From JBGPIT01 sp041485125 (lineage in GTDB: Bacteria; Desulfobacterota; Binatia; UTPRO1), in assembly GCA_041485125.1 (NCBI GenBank), contig JBGPIT010000183.1, positions 1 to 9,632 on the forward strand: a stretch of DNA of 9,632 bases. The letters run 5' to 3'. Shown piece by piece: positions 1 through 6,667 of the stretch. Both the position numbers and the translations under genes were made by a program. The stretch's first letter is position 1; the number at the start of each line of letters is the position of its first letter. Below the pieces are notes generated by a model that was not told where the DNA came from, did no database searches, and saw nothing but the letters and a program-made list of their open reading frames with translations.

Positions 1-22
1 AGCCGCGACGCTGTGCCCGCTC

Positions 23-1237
23 TCACGCGTGCACCTCGTGACGCGCTCGCGCCGGCCGCTCCAGCACGGCTCGCCAGCGCAGGCACTCGCGGAGCTTGTA
101 CACGTCGGGCAGCTCCGCTCGTGTCGCGGCGTCGCTCTTGTACCGGCGCAGATCGTCCTCGACGCCGGCGCGTGCCAGCCGCGCGACCAGACGGCGCTTG
201 GCGGCGTCATAGAGGTCCTGATCGACCGCGGCGATGGCTTCGAGTCGTCGCCTGGTCCGCAACGACAATGTCTCGGAGTTGAACGTGCGCGGCGCCGCGA
301 GCACGCGCGACCACATCCCGATCGATGCGTATCCGCCGAGCTGACAGAGGAGGAAGATGCTTTCCTCGTAAAGCTCCGTGATGCCGGCGAGCGCGTATTC
401 ACGCTCGAGGTGCGTGCGTGCCGTCGCCGCAAGCTCGCCGTCGGACAGCTCGGCGTCGTCGATGCCGGCGCATCGCAACAAGCCCGCGGCTTGCGTGTAG
501 CGCCTGGCGGCGCCGGACGCGACGAAGGCGTCGAGGCTGGGGAAGGGGAACTCGCGCGGATGCACCAACGCCGTGTAGCGGTACACCGACACCAGCCGTC
601 GCAAAGGCTCGCGCAAAAACGTGATGCGCGCGAACGGCTGCCCGAGGTCGTCGGCCGCGGCATAGCAGCCGTGACCGTCGATCCAGCGATACGGCGCCGG
701 TGCTCGCCGCCGCATGGCGGACCAGAGGCTGGGGACGTTCGCCTCGAAGTAGACCGGCACTTGCCAGCTCGCCCGGTGCGCCTTCATACGGAGGAGCTGG
801 TTCAACGACGCGCCGCCGACACCCCCCAGCCCGGGAAAGACCAAGGTGATCGGCGTGGCGCAACCGTCGCGAGGTGTTGGCGAGACAGGGTACTCGCGTC
901 GCGAAACCGGGTAGCAGCGCGCGAGGTGTCGAGCGGCCGGTGCGACCCGCAGTCGAATCGTGTCGACGTGGCGGCCGTCCGCGAAGAGCTCGATTGCGAG
1001 CGTGCCGTTGCGGATCGCGTCGAGCAGGTCTTGGACGACGACGAACCCCCAGAAGCCCTGCACGTCGTCTCGATAGCGCGAGTCGGGGTGCACGCACGGC
1101 CTCAGGAGCAGCTCGTGGTCTCCACACGTTCCGGTGATCGTCGCGCCGGCCGCGGCGGCGACCGACCCGCTCAGGAGCTCGATGCGGCTCGTCACCAGCC
1201 GGCCAGCGGGCGTGTCGACGTGTACGCGCGGCGCCAT
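23..1237 (-). CDS. Sulfotransferase-fold protein with N-terminal beta-rich domain
   Basis: The 404-residue product is predicted to move a sulfuryl group from PAPS to a glycan, lipid or small acceptor. The fold is supported by FLREPLRRLVSVYRY (207-221), which fits the 3'-phosphate-binding motif with R209 and S217, by the preceding IDGHG (186-190), and by AGITELYEESI (284-294), a conserved family segment. The nucleotide-binding loop should be LVFPGLGGVGGASL (132-145). It keeps GG-x-S-L but has glycine where the usual PKTGGTS lysine sits, so activity is uncertain. Residues 1-105 form a separate beta-rich region with RYRDDV and a GFWGF segment, resembling the accessory beta-sandwich seen in some glycan-modifying enzymes. 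No signal peptide or membrane segment is evident. It starts 17 bp after the radical SAM gene, with only a weak AGGT ribosome site (1241-1244), so it is probably co-transcribed. The fold call is firm; the acceptor is unknown. Confidence 0.78.
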   Translation of the reverse strand: MAPRVHVDTPAGRLVTSRIELLSGSVAAAAGATITGTCGDHELLLRPCVHPDSRYRDDVQGFWGFVVVQDLLDAIRNGTLAIELFADGRHVDTIRLRVAPAARHLARCYPVSRREYPVSPTPRDGCATPITLVFPGLGGVGGASLNQLLRMKAHRASWQVPVYFEANVPSLWSAMRRRAPAPYRWIDGHGCYAAADDLGQPFARITFLREPLRRLVSVYRYTALVHPREFPFPSLDAFVASGAARRYTQAAGLLRCAGIDDAELSDGELAATARTHLEREYALAGITELYEESIFLLCQLGGYASIGMWSRVLAAPRTFNSETLSLRTRRRLEAIAAVDQDLYDAAKRRLVARLARAGVEDDLRRYKSDAATRAELPDVYKLRECLRWRAVLERPARARHEVHA

Positions 1238-1254
1238 GCGACCTGCCGGTGGGC

Positions 1255-2670
1255 TCAGACCGCGACGGCGGTCGCCGTCATCTGCCGCTCGTGCTCGATC
1301 AGGTAGGCCATGATGTCACCCGCCACCTCGCGCATCTCGCCCTTGGTCATGCCGCCGGGATGCTCTTTGATGTTGAGCGTGCCGAGCGGCCACATCTGGC
1401 GCTCGATCGACGGGTCGAGGAGGAACTCGTGCCGGCGGCAGAGCTCGTACAACGGCGTGCCGGGCAGCGGCAGGAACTGGCTGAAGACGGTGAGATCGGC
1501 GTCGATCGCCTTGGTCAGCGCCAGCGTCGTTCGCGCCTCGGCCGGCGTCTCGAACGGGAGGCCCACCATCGCAAACCCGAAGAGGCGGATGCCGTGCCGG
1601 CGTGCGGTTTCCGCCGCCGCGACGATCCGGCGTGTCGGCATCCTGCGGTTCAAGTACGTCCGGCGGTACGGCTCCGAGCCGCTCTCGATGCCGAACCACA
1701 TGGCGTGGCAACCGGCACCGGCCGCCATCGCGCAGAGCTCCGCGTTCATGTTCTCGACCCGCACGAACATCGAGAACGGCACGGCGACCCGATCCACGTA
1801 GAGCCCGAGGAGATGGCGCGCGTAGGTGCGGTCGTAGAGAAACTCCTCGTCCCAGAACTGAAAGTACTCGACGCCGTAGCGGTCACGGAGGCGGGCGAGC
1901 TCCTCGATCAACGGCGCGGGGTCGTACTTGCGAAGATAGCGTCCTTGCGGCTTGTAGAGATCGAGCAAGGTCGTGTTGGCGCAATAGCTGCACCGGTACG
2001 GACAGCCGCGGCCGCTGATGATCGGCACCGCCGTGAGACCCGGCGATTGCACCGCGCGCGGGCTCAAGTAGCGGAGATCGCCGTCGCGCTCGAAGATCGA
2101 GTAGTCGGGAAACGGCAGCTCGGCGACGTCGGTCATCAAGGCCGGCGCAGTGCGAATCGGGGGTGCGTCCGGCCGCTTCGTCCACAGCCCCGGGATCTCC
2201 GCGACGGCGGCGCCCGACCGGAGCTGCCGGATCAGCGCCACCAGAGGCTCTTCACCGTCGCCGGCGCAGACGTAGTCGACGGCAGGATCGGCGATCGTCT
2301 CATCCGGGCTGACGATCGCCTGGTAGCCCCCGACCATGATCGGCGTGCGCGGCAGCTCGGCTTTGATGGCGCGGAGGTACGGCGCGAGCGGCAGCCAGGT
2401 CGGGGACATCGCCGACGCGCCGATGAGGTCGGGCTCGATCGCGCGTACGATGCCGGCGATCCGCTCGCAGCTGTCCTCCCTGAAGATCGGCACGAGATGG
2501 ACCCGGAGGTCTGGGAACGCGCGCTTGGCGTATGCCGATAGCGACGCGAGTCCGAGGGAGTACGCGAGATCGCGCTGGTAGAACGTGAGCAGGAGGCGGA
2601 ACGGGCGTGGCGAGAGGTCTCTCGCGGACACGCTCGCCGGCGACGAACGCCGCCACCAGCCGATCGCCAT
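1255..2670 (-). CDS. B12-binding-domain radical SAM protein
   Basis: The 471-residue protein is a radical SAM enzyme of the class with an N-terminal Rossmann-like B12-binding domain. Residues 24-150 form that domain, including the IMVGGYQA (111-118) and CAGDGEEPLVAL (135-146) segments usual in this class; a DxHxxG cobalamin-ligand motif is not visible, so it may not bind cobalamin base-off or at all. The 4Fe-4S cluster motif is GCPYRCSYC (222-230), with C223, C227 and C230. FWDEEF (272-277), GIESGSE (327-333) and VGLPFET (369-375) are the following radical SAM barrel strands. The C-terminal about 70 residues include LPLPGTPLY (400-408), typical of the family. The start has a strong GAGGTGA ribosome site. 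The reaction could be methylation, cyclization or another rearrangement of a lipid, glycan or cofactor; the sequence does not decide. It leads an operon with the sulfotransferase and is divergent from a glycosyltransferase. Confidence 0.9.
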   Translation of the reverse strand: MAIGWWRRSSPASVSARDLSPRPFRLLLTFYQRDLAYSLGLASLSAYAKRAFPDLRVHLVPIFREDSCERIAGIVRAIEPDLIGASAMSPTWLPLAPYLRAIKAELPRTPIMVGGYQAIVSPDETIADPAVDYVCAGDGEEPLVALIRQLRSGAAVAEIPGLWTKRPDAPPIRTAPALMTDVAELPFPDYSIFERDGDLRYLSPRAVQSPGLTAVPIISGRGCPYRCSYCANTTLLDLYKPQGRYLRKYDPAPLIEELARLRDRYGVEYFQFWDEEFLYDRTYARHLLGLYVDRVAVPFSMFVRVENMNAELCAMAAGAGCHAMWFGIESGSEPYRRTYLNRRMPTRRIVAAAETARRHGIRLFGFAMVGLPFETPAEARTTLALTKAIDADLTVFSQFLPLPGTPLYELCRRHEFLLDPSIERQMWPLGTLNIKEHPGGMTKGEMREVAGDIMAYLIEHERQMTATAVAV

Positions 2671-2673
2671 GGC

Positions 2674-2680
2674 TCACCTC
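2674..2680 (-). promoter_or_regulatory. Ribosome binding site of the radical SAM gene
   Basis: Read on the minus strand this is GAGGTGA, ending three bases before the ATG at 2670. It is the best Shine-Dalgarno match near the N-terminus and fixes the start. A second purine-rich GGAG lies just upstream (2682-2685). Confidence 0.75.
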
Positions 2681-2705
2681 ACTCCGGTGCCGGACGCGGC
2701 ACGTG

Positions 2706-2743
2706 AACGTTCCCGAGTCAGACGATCGACGGCCGGGAACCTT
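2706..2743. repeat. Spaced inverted repeat, possible shared operator
   Basis: The left arm is AACGTTCCCG (2706-2715) and the right arm is CGGGAACCTT (2734-2743). They are reverse complements at nine of ten positions, including an unbroken 7-bp core GTTCCCG/CGGGAAC, separated by 18 bp. Arm centres are 28 bp apart, roughly two and a half to three helical turns. It lies mid-way between the two divergent starts, so a regulator dimer or tetramer controlling both units is possible; an RNA hairpin in a leader is the alternative. Confidence 0.5.
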
Positions 2744-2775
2744 TCGTGGTTCGCTGGCGCGTCGTGGTCGGTTGT

Positions 2776-2786
2776 GGTGAATCACC
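2776..2786. repeat. Short palindrome upstream of the glycosyltransferase start
   Basis: GGTGAATCACC is a perfect 5-bp inverted repeat around a central A, ending 8 bp before the ATG at 2795. It overlaps where a ribosome site would be expected. It could be a protein site or chance; an 11-bp palindrome alone is weak evidence. Confidence 0.3.
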
Positions 2787-2794
2787 CCGCCAGG

Positions 2795-3697
2795 ATGCCC
2801 AACGGACCATTCGTCTCCGTCGTCGTCCCCGTCCTCGACCGTGCGGCGATGATCGGCGACCTCCTCGACTCGCTGGTGGCGCAGGATCACGCCGCCGATC
2901 AGCACGAGATCATCGTCGTCGACAACGGCTCGACCGACGGCACACAGCGTGTCGTGGAGCGGCATCCGGTCCGGCTTCTCAGCGAGACGCGACGGTCGTC
3001 GTATGCCGCACGGAACCGGGGCATCGAGGCAAGTCGCGGCGAGGTCCTCGCCTTCATCGACTCGGATTGCATCGCGGCGCCGGATTGGCTGCGCCGGCTG
3101 GTCGAGGGGTCGGACCAGGCGGAGTACGGGGCGTTTGCGGGCGAGGTCATGCCGTTCCGTTCGGAGACGCGGATGGAGCGCTACTTCTCGCGCCGGCGCG
3201 CCGGGCAGACCGCGGGAACGCTCGCGCATCCGTATCTGCCGTATGCCACCACGTCGAACGTCGCGTATCGGCGGGCGGTGCTCGAGCAGGTCGGACGCTT
3301 CGACGCGACGCTGCGGTCGGGCGGCGACGTCGATCTCGGGTGGCGCATGCAGGAGCAGACCGGCCGGCGGTTCGCCTATCGGCCCGCGGCGGTAGTGTGG
3401 CACCGCAATCGCGCCACGATCGCGGCGATGTACCGGCAGTCGTACGTCTACGGCGAGGGGATCGCCGATCTCGAGCGGCGCCATCCCGCCTTCCACCGCG
3501 CCTTCACTGCCCGTGCCGGCTCACCGGCCTGGCGCAACGTCCCCTTCGAGCTGCAACACATGCTGCGCGCGCAGCGCGCGTCGTGGGCGCGCAACCGGCG
3601 CGACGTCGACACGCTGCTATTCCTGCTCTACGACGCGCTCCGCAAGGTCGCCTTCAACCGCGGCGTGCGCCGCGGCCGGCGTCGCGCCAGCTCCTAG
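2795..3697 (+). CDS. Glycosyltransferase family 2 protein
   Basis: With the start at 2795 the product has 300 residues and begins directly with a GT-A core. It should transfer a sugar from a nucleotide-sugar donor, probably at the cytoplasmic face. The nucleotide-binding beta strand is FVSVVVPVLDR (6-16), followed by VVDNGSTDGT (41-50). The metal-binding DxD is D89-S90-D91 within FIDSDC. SNVAYRRAVLEQVGRFD (154-170) and GGDVDLGWRM (177-186) are the acceptor-side motifs; the latter has GGD in place of the common ED. The segment VVWHRNR then YVYGEGIADLERRHP (217-231) resembles the actinobacterial mycofactocin-glycosyltransferase type of GT2. No transmembrane helix is evident. The start is chosen because the core begins there; the ribosome site is poor, and GTG codons at 2774 and 2777 or the ATG at 2669 are alternatives. 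The gene is divergent from the radical SAM-sulfotransferase pair and convergent with the cysteine-rich protein gene. Donor and acceptor are unknown. Confidence 0.88.
   Translation: MPNGPFVSVVVPVLDRAAMIGDLLDSLVAQDHAADQHEIIVVDNGSTDGTQRVVERHPVRLLSETRRSSYAARNRGIEASRGEVLAFIDSDCIAAPDWLRRLVEGSDQAEYGAFAGEVMPFRSETRMERYFSRRRAGQTAGTLAHPYLPYATTSNVAYRRAVLEQVGRFDATLRSGGDVDLGWRMQEQTGRRFAYRPAAVVWHRNRATIAAMYRQSYVYGEGIADLERRHPAFHRAFTARAGSPAWRNVPFELQHMLRAQRASWARNRRDVDTLLFLLYDALRKVAFNRGVRRGRRRASS
3694..3697. other. CTAG palindrome shared by two convergent stop codons
   Basis: Read on the plus strand, 3695-3697 is the TAG stop of the glycosyltransferase. Read on the minus strand, 3696-3694 is the TAG stop of the cysteine-rich protein. 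Both stops sit in one four-base palindrome, so the genes are tail to tail with no intergenic base and no room for a stem-loop terminator outside coding sequence. Confidence 0.95.
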
Positions 3698-4839
3698 TGC
3701 TTGGCGGGCTTCGTCGCGGCCTTCGACGGGCCCGGGGTGTCGACGCGCTCGAGCGGCAAGAGCAAACGCGCCGGCCCGGGTAGTCCCGCCGTCGTGTTGA
3801 GGGCGGGGGCGGCGGTCGCGGGTGTGCAGAACCTGCCGACGAAGGTCGGCGTCTTCTTGTCGCAGATCCCATTTGCCAGCATGCGCTCGGTGAAGCAGGT
3901 CCGCGGACGCATCTCGCAGCTCCCCGAGCCCGGGAAGCGGTCCTCGCAGTCGGCAGTGCCGCTGTCCGCCTTGCAGCTGCGGAACGGGGCGCCGACGCAC
4001 TGGCCGTCGAGGGGACCCTTGATGCACTTCAGGAGCGCGCAGTAGCCGTTCGAGCAGGCGTTCGCCTGGGTCTGCCCCGGGCAGAAGCACTTGGCGGGGG
4101 AGCGTCCGTCGACGCACGGCTCGTCTGCGAGCCACACCAGAGGTCCGGTGGTGAGCTGGCCGATGTCGATCGGCAACGTGCCGATCGCGCTGCCGCGCGG
4201 CCTGCAATCACTCGACGTCGATCCGAAGCTGACGCTCTCGCCCTCGGCGTCGCACGCCGCGCCGTCGTTCTCGCCGCCTTTGCAGCGGCCGTCCTTGCGG
4301 CCATCGCGCGCACGATGGTCGCCGCTGCAGACGGGACAGGGCTGCGCGACGTCCTGCGCCAGGATCACGCTCGCGTCGAGCGCGAGGGCGAGGTTGCCGC
4401 AGCCCGATCCGTCGAGTCGGCCGCTCACCGCCTCGCGCAGCCGGTTCACCACACAGACGGGAATGCCACCGGACGACAAGGGAACGGGTGGTCCGAAGAG
4501 ATCTCCCCGTGCGCCGGAGCTGACGTAACACGGCTCACCGCCACCCGGGCACCTCACGTCGAAGGTGATCGCCTGGCCGGAGGGCCACGCTTGACCGTGC
4601 GAGATCCCCGTCCAGCCGAGGTCGACGTTCGCCCCGGGGCGGACGCGATACGTGACCCGCAGCGGAGCCGGCGGGGTCTCACCCGGCCGCGGTGATCTCG
4701 CCGGCTTGATGATGACCTTGTGGCCCGGCGAGTAGCGCATCCTCAAGGTGTCGTCGGCGGGCGCATCGGCGGCGTGGCCGACGAGAATCGCTGTGAATGT
4801 GACGAGCGCAGCGACCGCGAGCCGGCGCCGTCCCATCAT
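3694..4839 (-). CDS. Secreted cysteine-rich protein of unknown function
   Basis: I do not recognise a named family. The 381-residue product begins MMGRRR followed by a hydrophobic stretch (about 7-20) and AADA, which fits a Sec signal peptide cut near residues 23-26; there is no lipobox cysteine at that place, so it is likely periplasmic or released. A beta-type region (about 30-160) follows, then a cysteine-dense half (168-338). The mature chain has 22 cysteines, an even number fitting disulfide bonding outside the cytoplasm. Two short modules share C-x-x-G-x-x-D-G-x(1,2)-C: CKGGENDGAAC (186-196) and CIKGPLDGQC (272-281); CFCPGQ (251-256) is another compact motif. Similar cysteine-spaced secreted proteins are, to my recollection, abundant in Binatota-type genomes, but this is unverified. 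The start is set by the ATGA overlap with the dehydrogenase stop; an adjacent second ATG (4836) is equally possible. The stop overlaps that of the convergent glycosyltransferase gene. Confidence 0.8.
   Translation of the reverse strand: MMGRRRLAVAALVTFTAILVGHAADAPADDTLRMRYSPGHKVIIKPARSPRPGETPPAPLRVTYRVRPGANVDLGWTGISHGQAWPSGQAITFDVRCPGGGEPCYVSSGARGDLFGPPVPLSSGGIPVCVVNRLREAVSGRLDGSGCGNLALALDASVILAQDVAQPCPVCSGDHRARDGRKDGRCKGGENDGAACDAEGESVSFGSTSSDCRPRGSAIGTLPIDIGQLTTGPLVWLADEPCVDGRSPAKCFCPGQTQANACSNGYCALLKCIKGPLDGQCVGAPFRSCKADSGTADCEDRFPGSGSCEMRPRTCFTERMLANGICDKKTPTFVGRFCTPATAAPALNTTAGLPGPARLLLPLERVDTPGPSKAATKPAKH
4836..4839 (-). other. ATGA stop/start overlap (translational coupling)
   Basis: On the minus strand the four bases ATGA contain the ATG of the cysteine-rich protein (4839-4837) and the TGA of the acyl-CoA dehydrogenase (4838-4836). 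No good Shine-Dalgarno sequence precedes the ATG, so reinitiation by ribosomes ending the dehydrogenase is the likely mode of translation. Confidence 0.85.
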
Positions 4840-6653
4840 GAGAAGCGCCAGCCGCCGTCCTTGACCAAGCGCTCCGCGATCCGGGTCTTGGCGTCGATCG
4901 TGCGGATCGGGATGAACGGCGTGAACGCGCGCAGCGTCTCGAGGTGACGCGCCAGCTCCTCGCCCTCGCTCTCGTTGGCGAGCAGGCGCGCCGCGAGGCC
5001 CGCGACCCGCTGGTTCGCCGAGGCGACGAAGACGTACGTCATCTCGAGCTCGGCCGAGGCATCGACGCCCGGGTGGAGATCGAGCTGTTCCTGGACACGG
5101 GCGGTCACGCTCTCCATCGCGTACACGTCGATGATCATGTCCGCAAGGATGAGCAGATGCTGCTGCTTCTCCTGCAAGCTCGCGAGGTCGCGTTGCAGCA
5201 TCACTTGCACGGTGTACGCGACGACGCGCTTCGCCATCTCGACCGCTTGGGTCTCGAGCGCGAGCGGTCCCGACGTCGGTACCGGCCGGGTCGTCGGATC
5301 GGCGATCTCGCGCTGCACGGTCTGGAGAAAATCGAAGTACGGCAGGCCGCCATTGCCGGCGCGCTTCAGGAGCGTCGCCGGGATGATCAAGCGGTTGATC
5401 TCGTTCGTGCCCTCGAAGATGCGGTTGATGCGCGAGTCGCGGTAGTGTCGCTCGACCGGGTACTCCGCGATGAAGCCGTAGCCGCCGAGCGTCTGCAGCG
5501 ACTCGTCGGCGACGAGATCGAGCGCCTCGGTGCCGAAGACTTTGATGATCGAGCACTCGATCGTGTACTCCTCGAGGACGCCGACGACTTGCTGCGCATA
5601 GTCCGGCGCGCTGGGATCGAGCGCGGCGGTGGCGTCGTCCATCAGACCGGCGGTGCGGTACGACATCGCGTCGGTGACGAAGATGCGGGTCGCCATGTCG
5701 GCGAGCTTCTGCTGGATCGCGCCGAAGGTCGCGATCGGCCGCCCGAACTGCTTGCGCTCGCTGGCGTAGCGGATGGCGACGTCGAGACACTCGCGCGCCG
5801 CGCCGATGGCGCCGCAGCCGAGCTTGAAGCGGCCGACGTTCAGGATGTTGAAGGCGATCTTGTGACCACGGCCGATCTCGCCGAGCAGGTTCGCCGCCGG
5901 CACCTCGGCGTCGGTGAGGATCAGCTGGCGCGTCGACGAGCCCTTGATGCCGAGCTTCTGCTCCTCCGGGCCGGTCGACACGCCGGGATAGCCGCGCTCG
6001 ACGAGGAAGGCGGTGAACTTCTCGCCGTCGATCTTGGCGAAGACCGTGAAGAGATCGGCGAAGCCGGCATTGGTGATGAACTGCTTGGTGCCGTTCAGGA
6101 TGTACCTGCCGCCGTCCGGCGAGAGGACCGCGGTGGTGCGCGCCGCCGTCGCGTCGCTGCCGGCACCCGGCTCGGTGAGCGCGTAGGCCGCGAGCATCTC
6201 GCCGGTCGCGAGCTTGGGAAGGTAGCGCGCCTTCTGCTCCGCCGTGCCGTAGTAGACGGTCGGGAGCGTCCCGATGCCGGTGTGCGCACCCCACGAGACG
6301 CTGAACGACGACACCTTGGCGGCGCGCTCGCTGACCAGCATCGACGTCGCCTTGTCGAGGCCGAGCCCGCCGTCCTTCTCCGGAATGTCGATCATCAAGA
6401 GGCCGAGCTCGCCGGCGCGCTTCAACAGGCGCGGCATCAGGCCCTCTTCCTTGGCCTCGAGACGGTCGAGGACCGGCAGGACCTCTTTGGTGACGAAGTC
6501 TTCGGCGGTGCGCGCGTAGGCGAGCTGCTCGTCGGTGAACTCGCCGGTGATGAAGATATCGCGGCCGCCGAGCGGCTCGATCAAGAACGCGCCGCCGCGC
6601 GCGACGCCGGGCAGGCGCTTCGCGACCGAGCTCGTATCGGGAGTCATGATCAT
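4836..6653 (-). CDS. Acyl-CoA dehydrogenase, VLCAD/Bacillus FadE-like
   Basis: The 605-residue flavoenzyme should catalyse the first, alpha-beta dehydrogenation step of fatty acyl-CoA beta-oxidation with FAD, passing electrons to ETF; no ETF gene is in the window. The N-terminal segment GGAFLIEPLGGRDIFI (20-35) and the stretch to about 60 resemble the long FadE of Bacillus subtilis. The FAD/substrate loop YALTEPGAGSDATA (157-170), RKQFGRPIATFGAIQQKLADM region (300-320) and LGGYGF (389-394) are all canonical. The catalytic base is E414 in RIFEGTNEINR (411-421), the position used by the MCAD/VLCAD group. About 170 further residues (430-605) form the extra C-terminal domain typical of VLCAD/ACAD9-like enzymes, which suggests long-chain substrates. 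The start at 6653 is fixed by GGAGGA seven bases upstream; an in-frame ATG at 6701 would overlap the EVE gene and add an unrelated tail. It is the middle gene of a three-gene minus-strand operon, 14 bp after the EVE gene. Confidence 0.93.
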   Translation of the reverse strand: MIMTPDTSSVAKRLPGVARGGAFLIEPLGGRDIFITGEFTDEQLAYARTAEDFVTKEVLPVLDRLEAKEEGLMPRLLKRAGELGLLMIDIPEKDGGLGLDKATSMLVSERAAKVSSFSVSWGAHTGIGTLPTVYYGTAEQKARYLPKLATGEMLAAYALTEPGAGSDATAARTTAVLSPDGGRYILNGTKQFITNAGFADLFTVFAKIDGEKFTAFLVERGYPGVSTGPEEQKLGIKGSSTRQLILTDAEVPAANLLGEIGRGHKIAFNILNVGRFKLGCGAIGAARECLDVAIRYASERKQFGRPIATFGAIQQKLADMATRIFVTDAMSYRTAGLMDDATAALDPSAPDYAQQVVGVLEEYTIECSIIKVFGTEALDLVADESLQTLGGYGFIAEYPVERHYRDSRINRIFEGTNEINRLIIPATLLKRAGNGGLPYFDFLQTVQREIADPTTRPVPTSGPLALETQAVEMAKRVVAYTVQVMLQRDLASLQEKQQHLLILADMIIDVYAMESVTARVQEQLDLHPGVDASAELEMTYVFVASANQRVAGLAARLLANESEGEELARHLETLRAFTPFIPIRTIDAKTRIAERLVKDGGWRFS

Positions 6654-6660
6654 CGGTTCG

Positions 6661-6666
6661 TCCTCC
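6661..6666 (-). promoter_or_regulatory. Ribosome binding site of the acyl-CoA dehydrogenase gene
   Basis: Minus-strand GGAGGA lies seven bases before the ATG at 6653, a near-ideal match and spacing. It sits right behind the TGA of the EVE gene (6670-6668) and decides the dehydrogenase start in favour of 6653 over 6701. Confidence 0.85.
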
Positions 6667-6667
6667 G

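Larger units (their letters stand above)
2671..2794. promoter_or_regulatory. Divergent intergenic region between radical SAM and glycosyltransferase genes
   Basis: This 124-bp gap should hold the promoters of both divergent units. I see no sigma-70 boxes good enough to place. It contains a spaced inverted repeat (2706-2743) and a short palindrome (2776-2786), annotated separately. If the glycosyltransferase starts further upstream (in-frame ATG at 2669 or 2585), part of this region would be coding, but those extensions look unlike a glycosyltransferase N-terminus and would overlap the radical SAM gene. Confidence 0.6.

Noticed and set aside
29..1306. Plus-strand open frame of 425 codons opposite the sulfotransferase
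   Set aside because: The product lacks any recognisable motif, while the minus-strand frame carries the sulfotransferase signatures.
1249..2541. Plus-strand open frame of 430 codons opposite the radical SAM gene
   Set aside because: The minus strand holds the CxxxCxxC cluster motif and a good ribosome site; this frame is its shadow.
2300..3496. Minus-strand open frame of 398 codons spanning the intergenic region and the glycosyltransferase
   Set aside because: It crosses the radical SAM N-terminus in another frame and opposes a clear GT2 gene; no motif supports it.
4840..6294. Reading-frame extension of the cysteine-rich protein upstream through the dehydrogenase gene (866 codons in total)
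   Set aside because: The upstream part is the dehydrogenase read out of frame; the signal peptide right after the ATGA overlap marks the true start.
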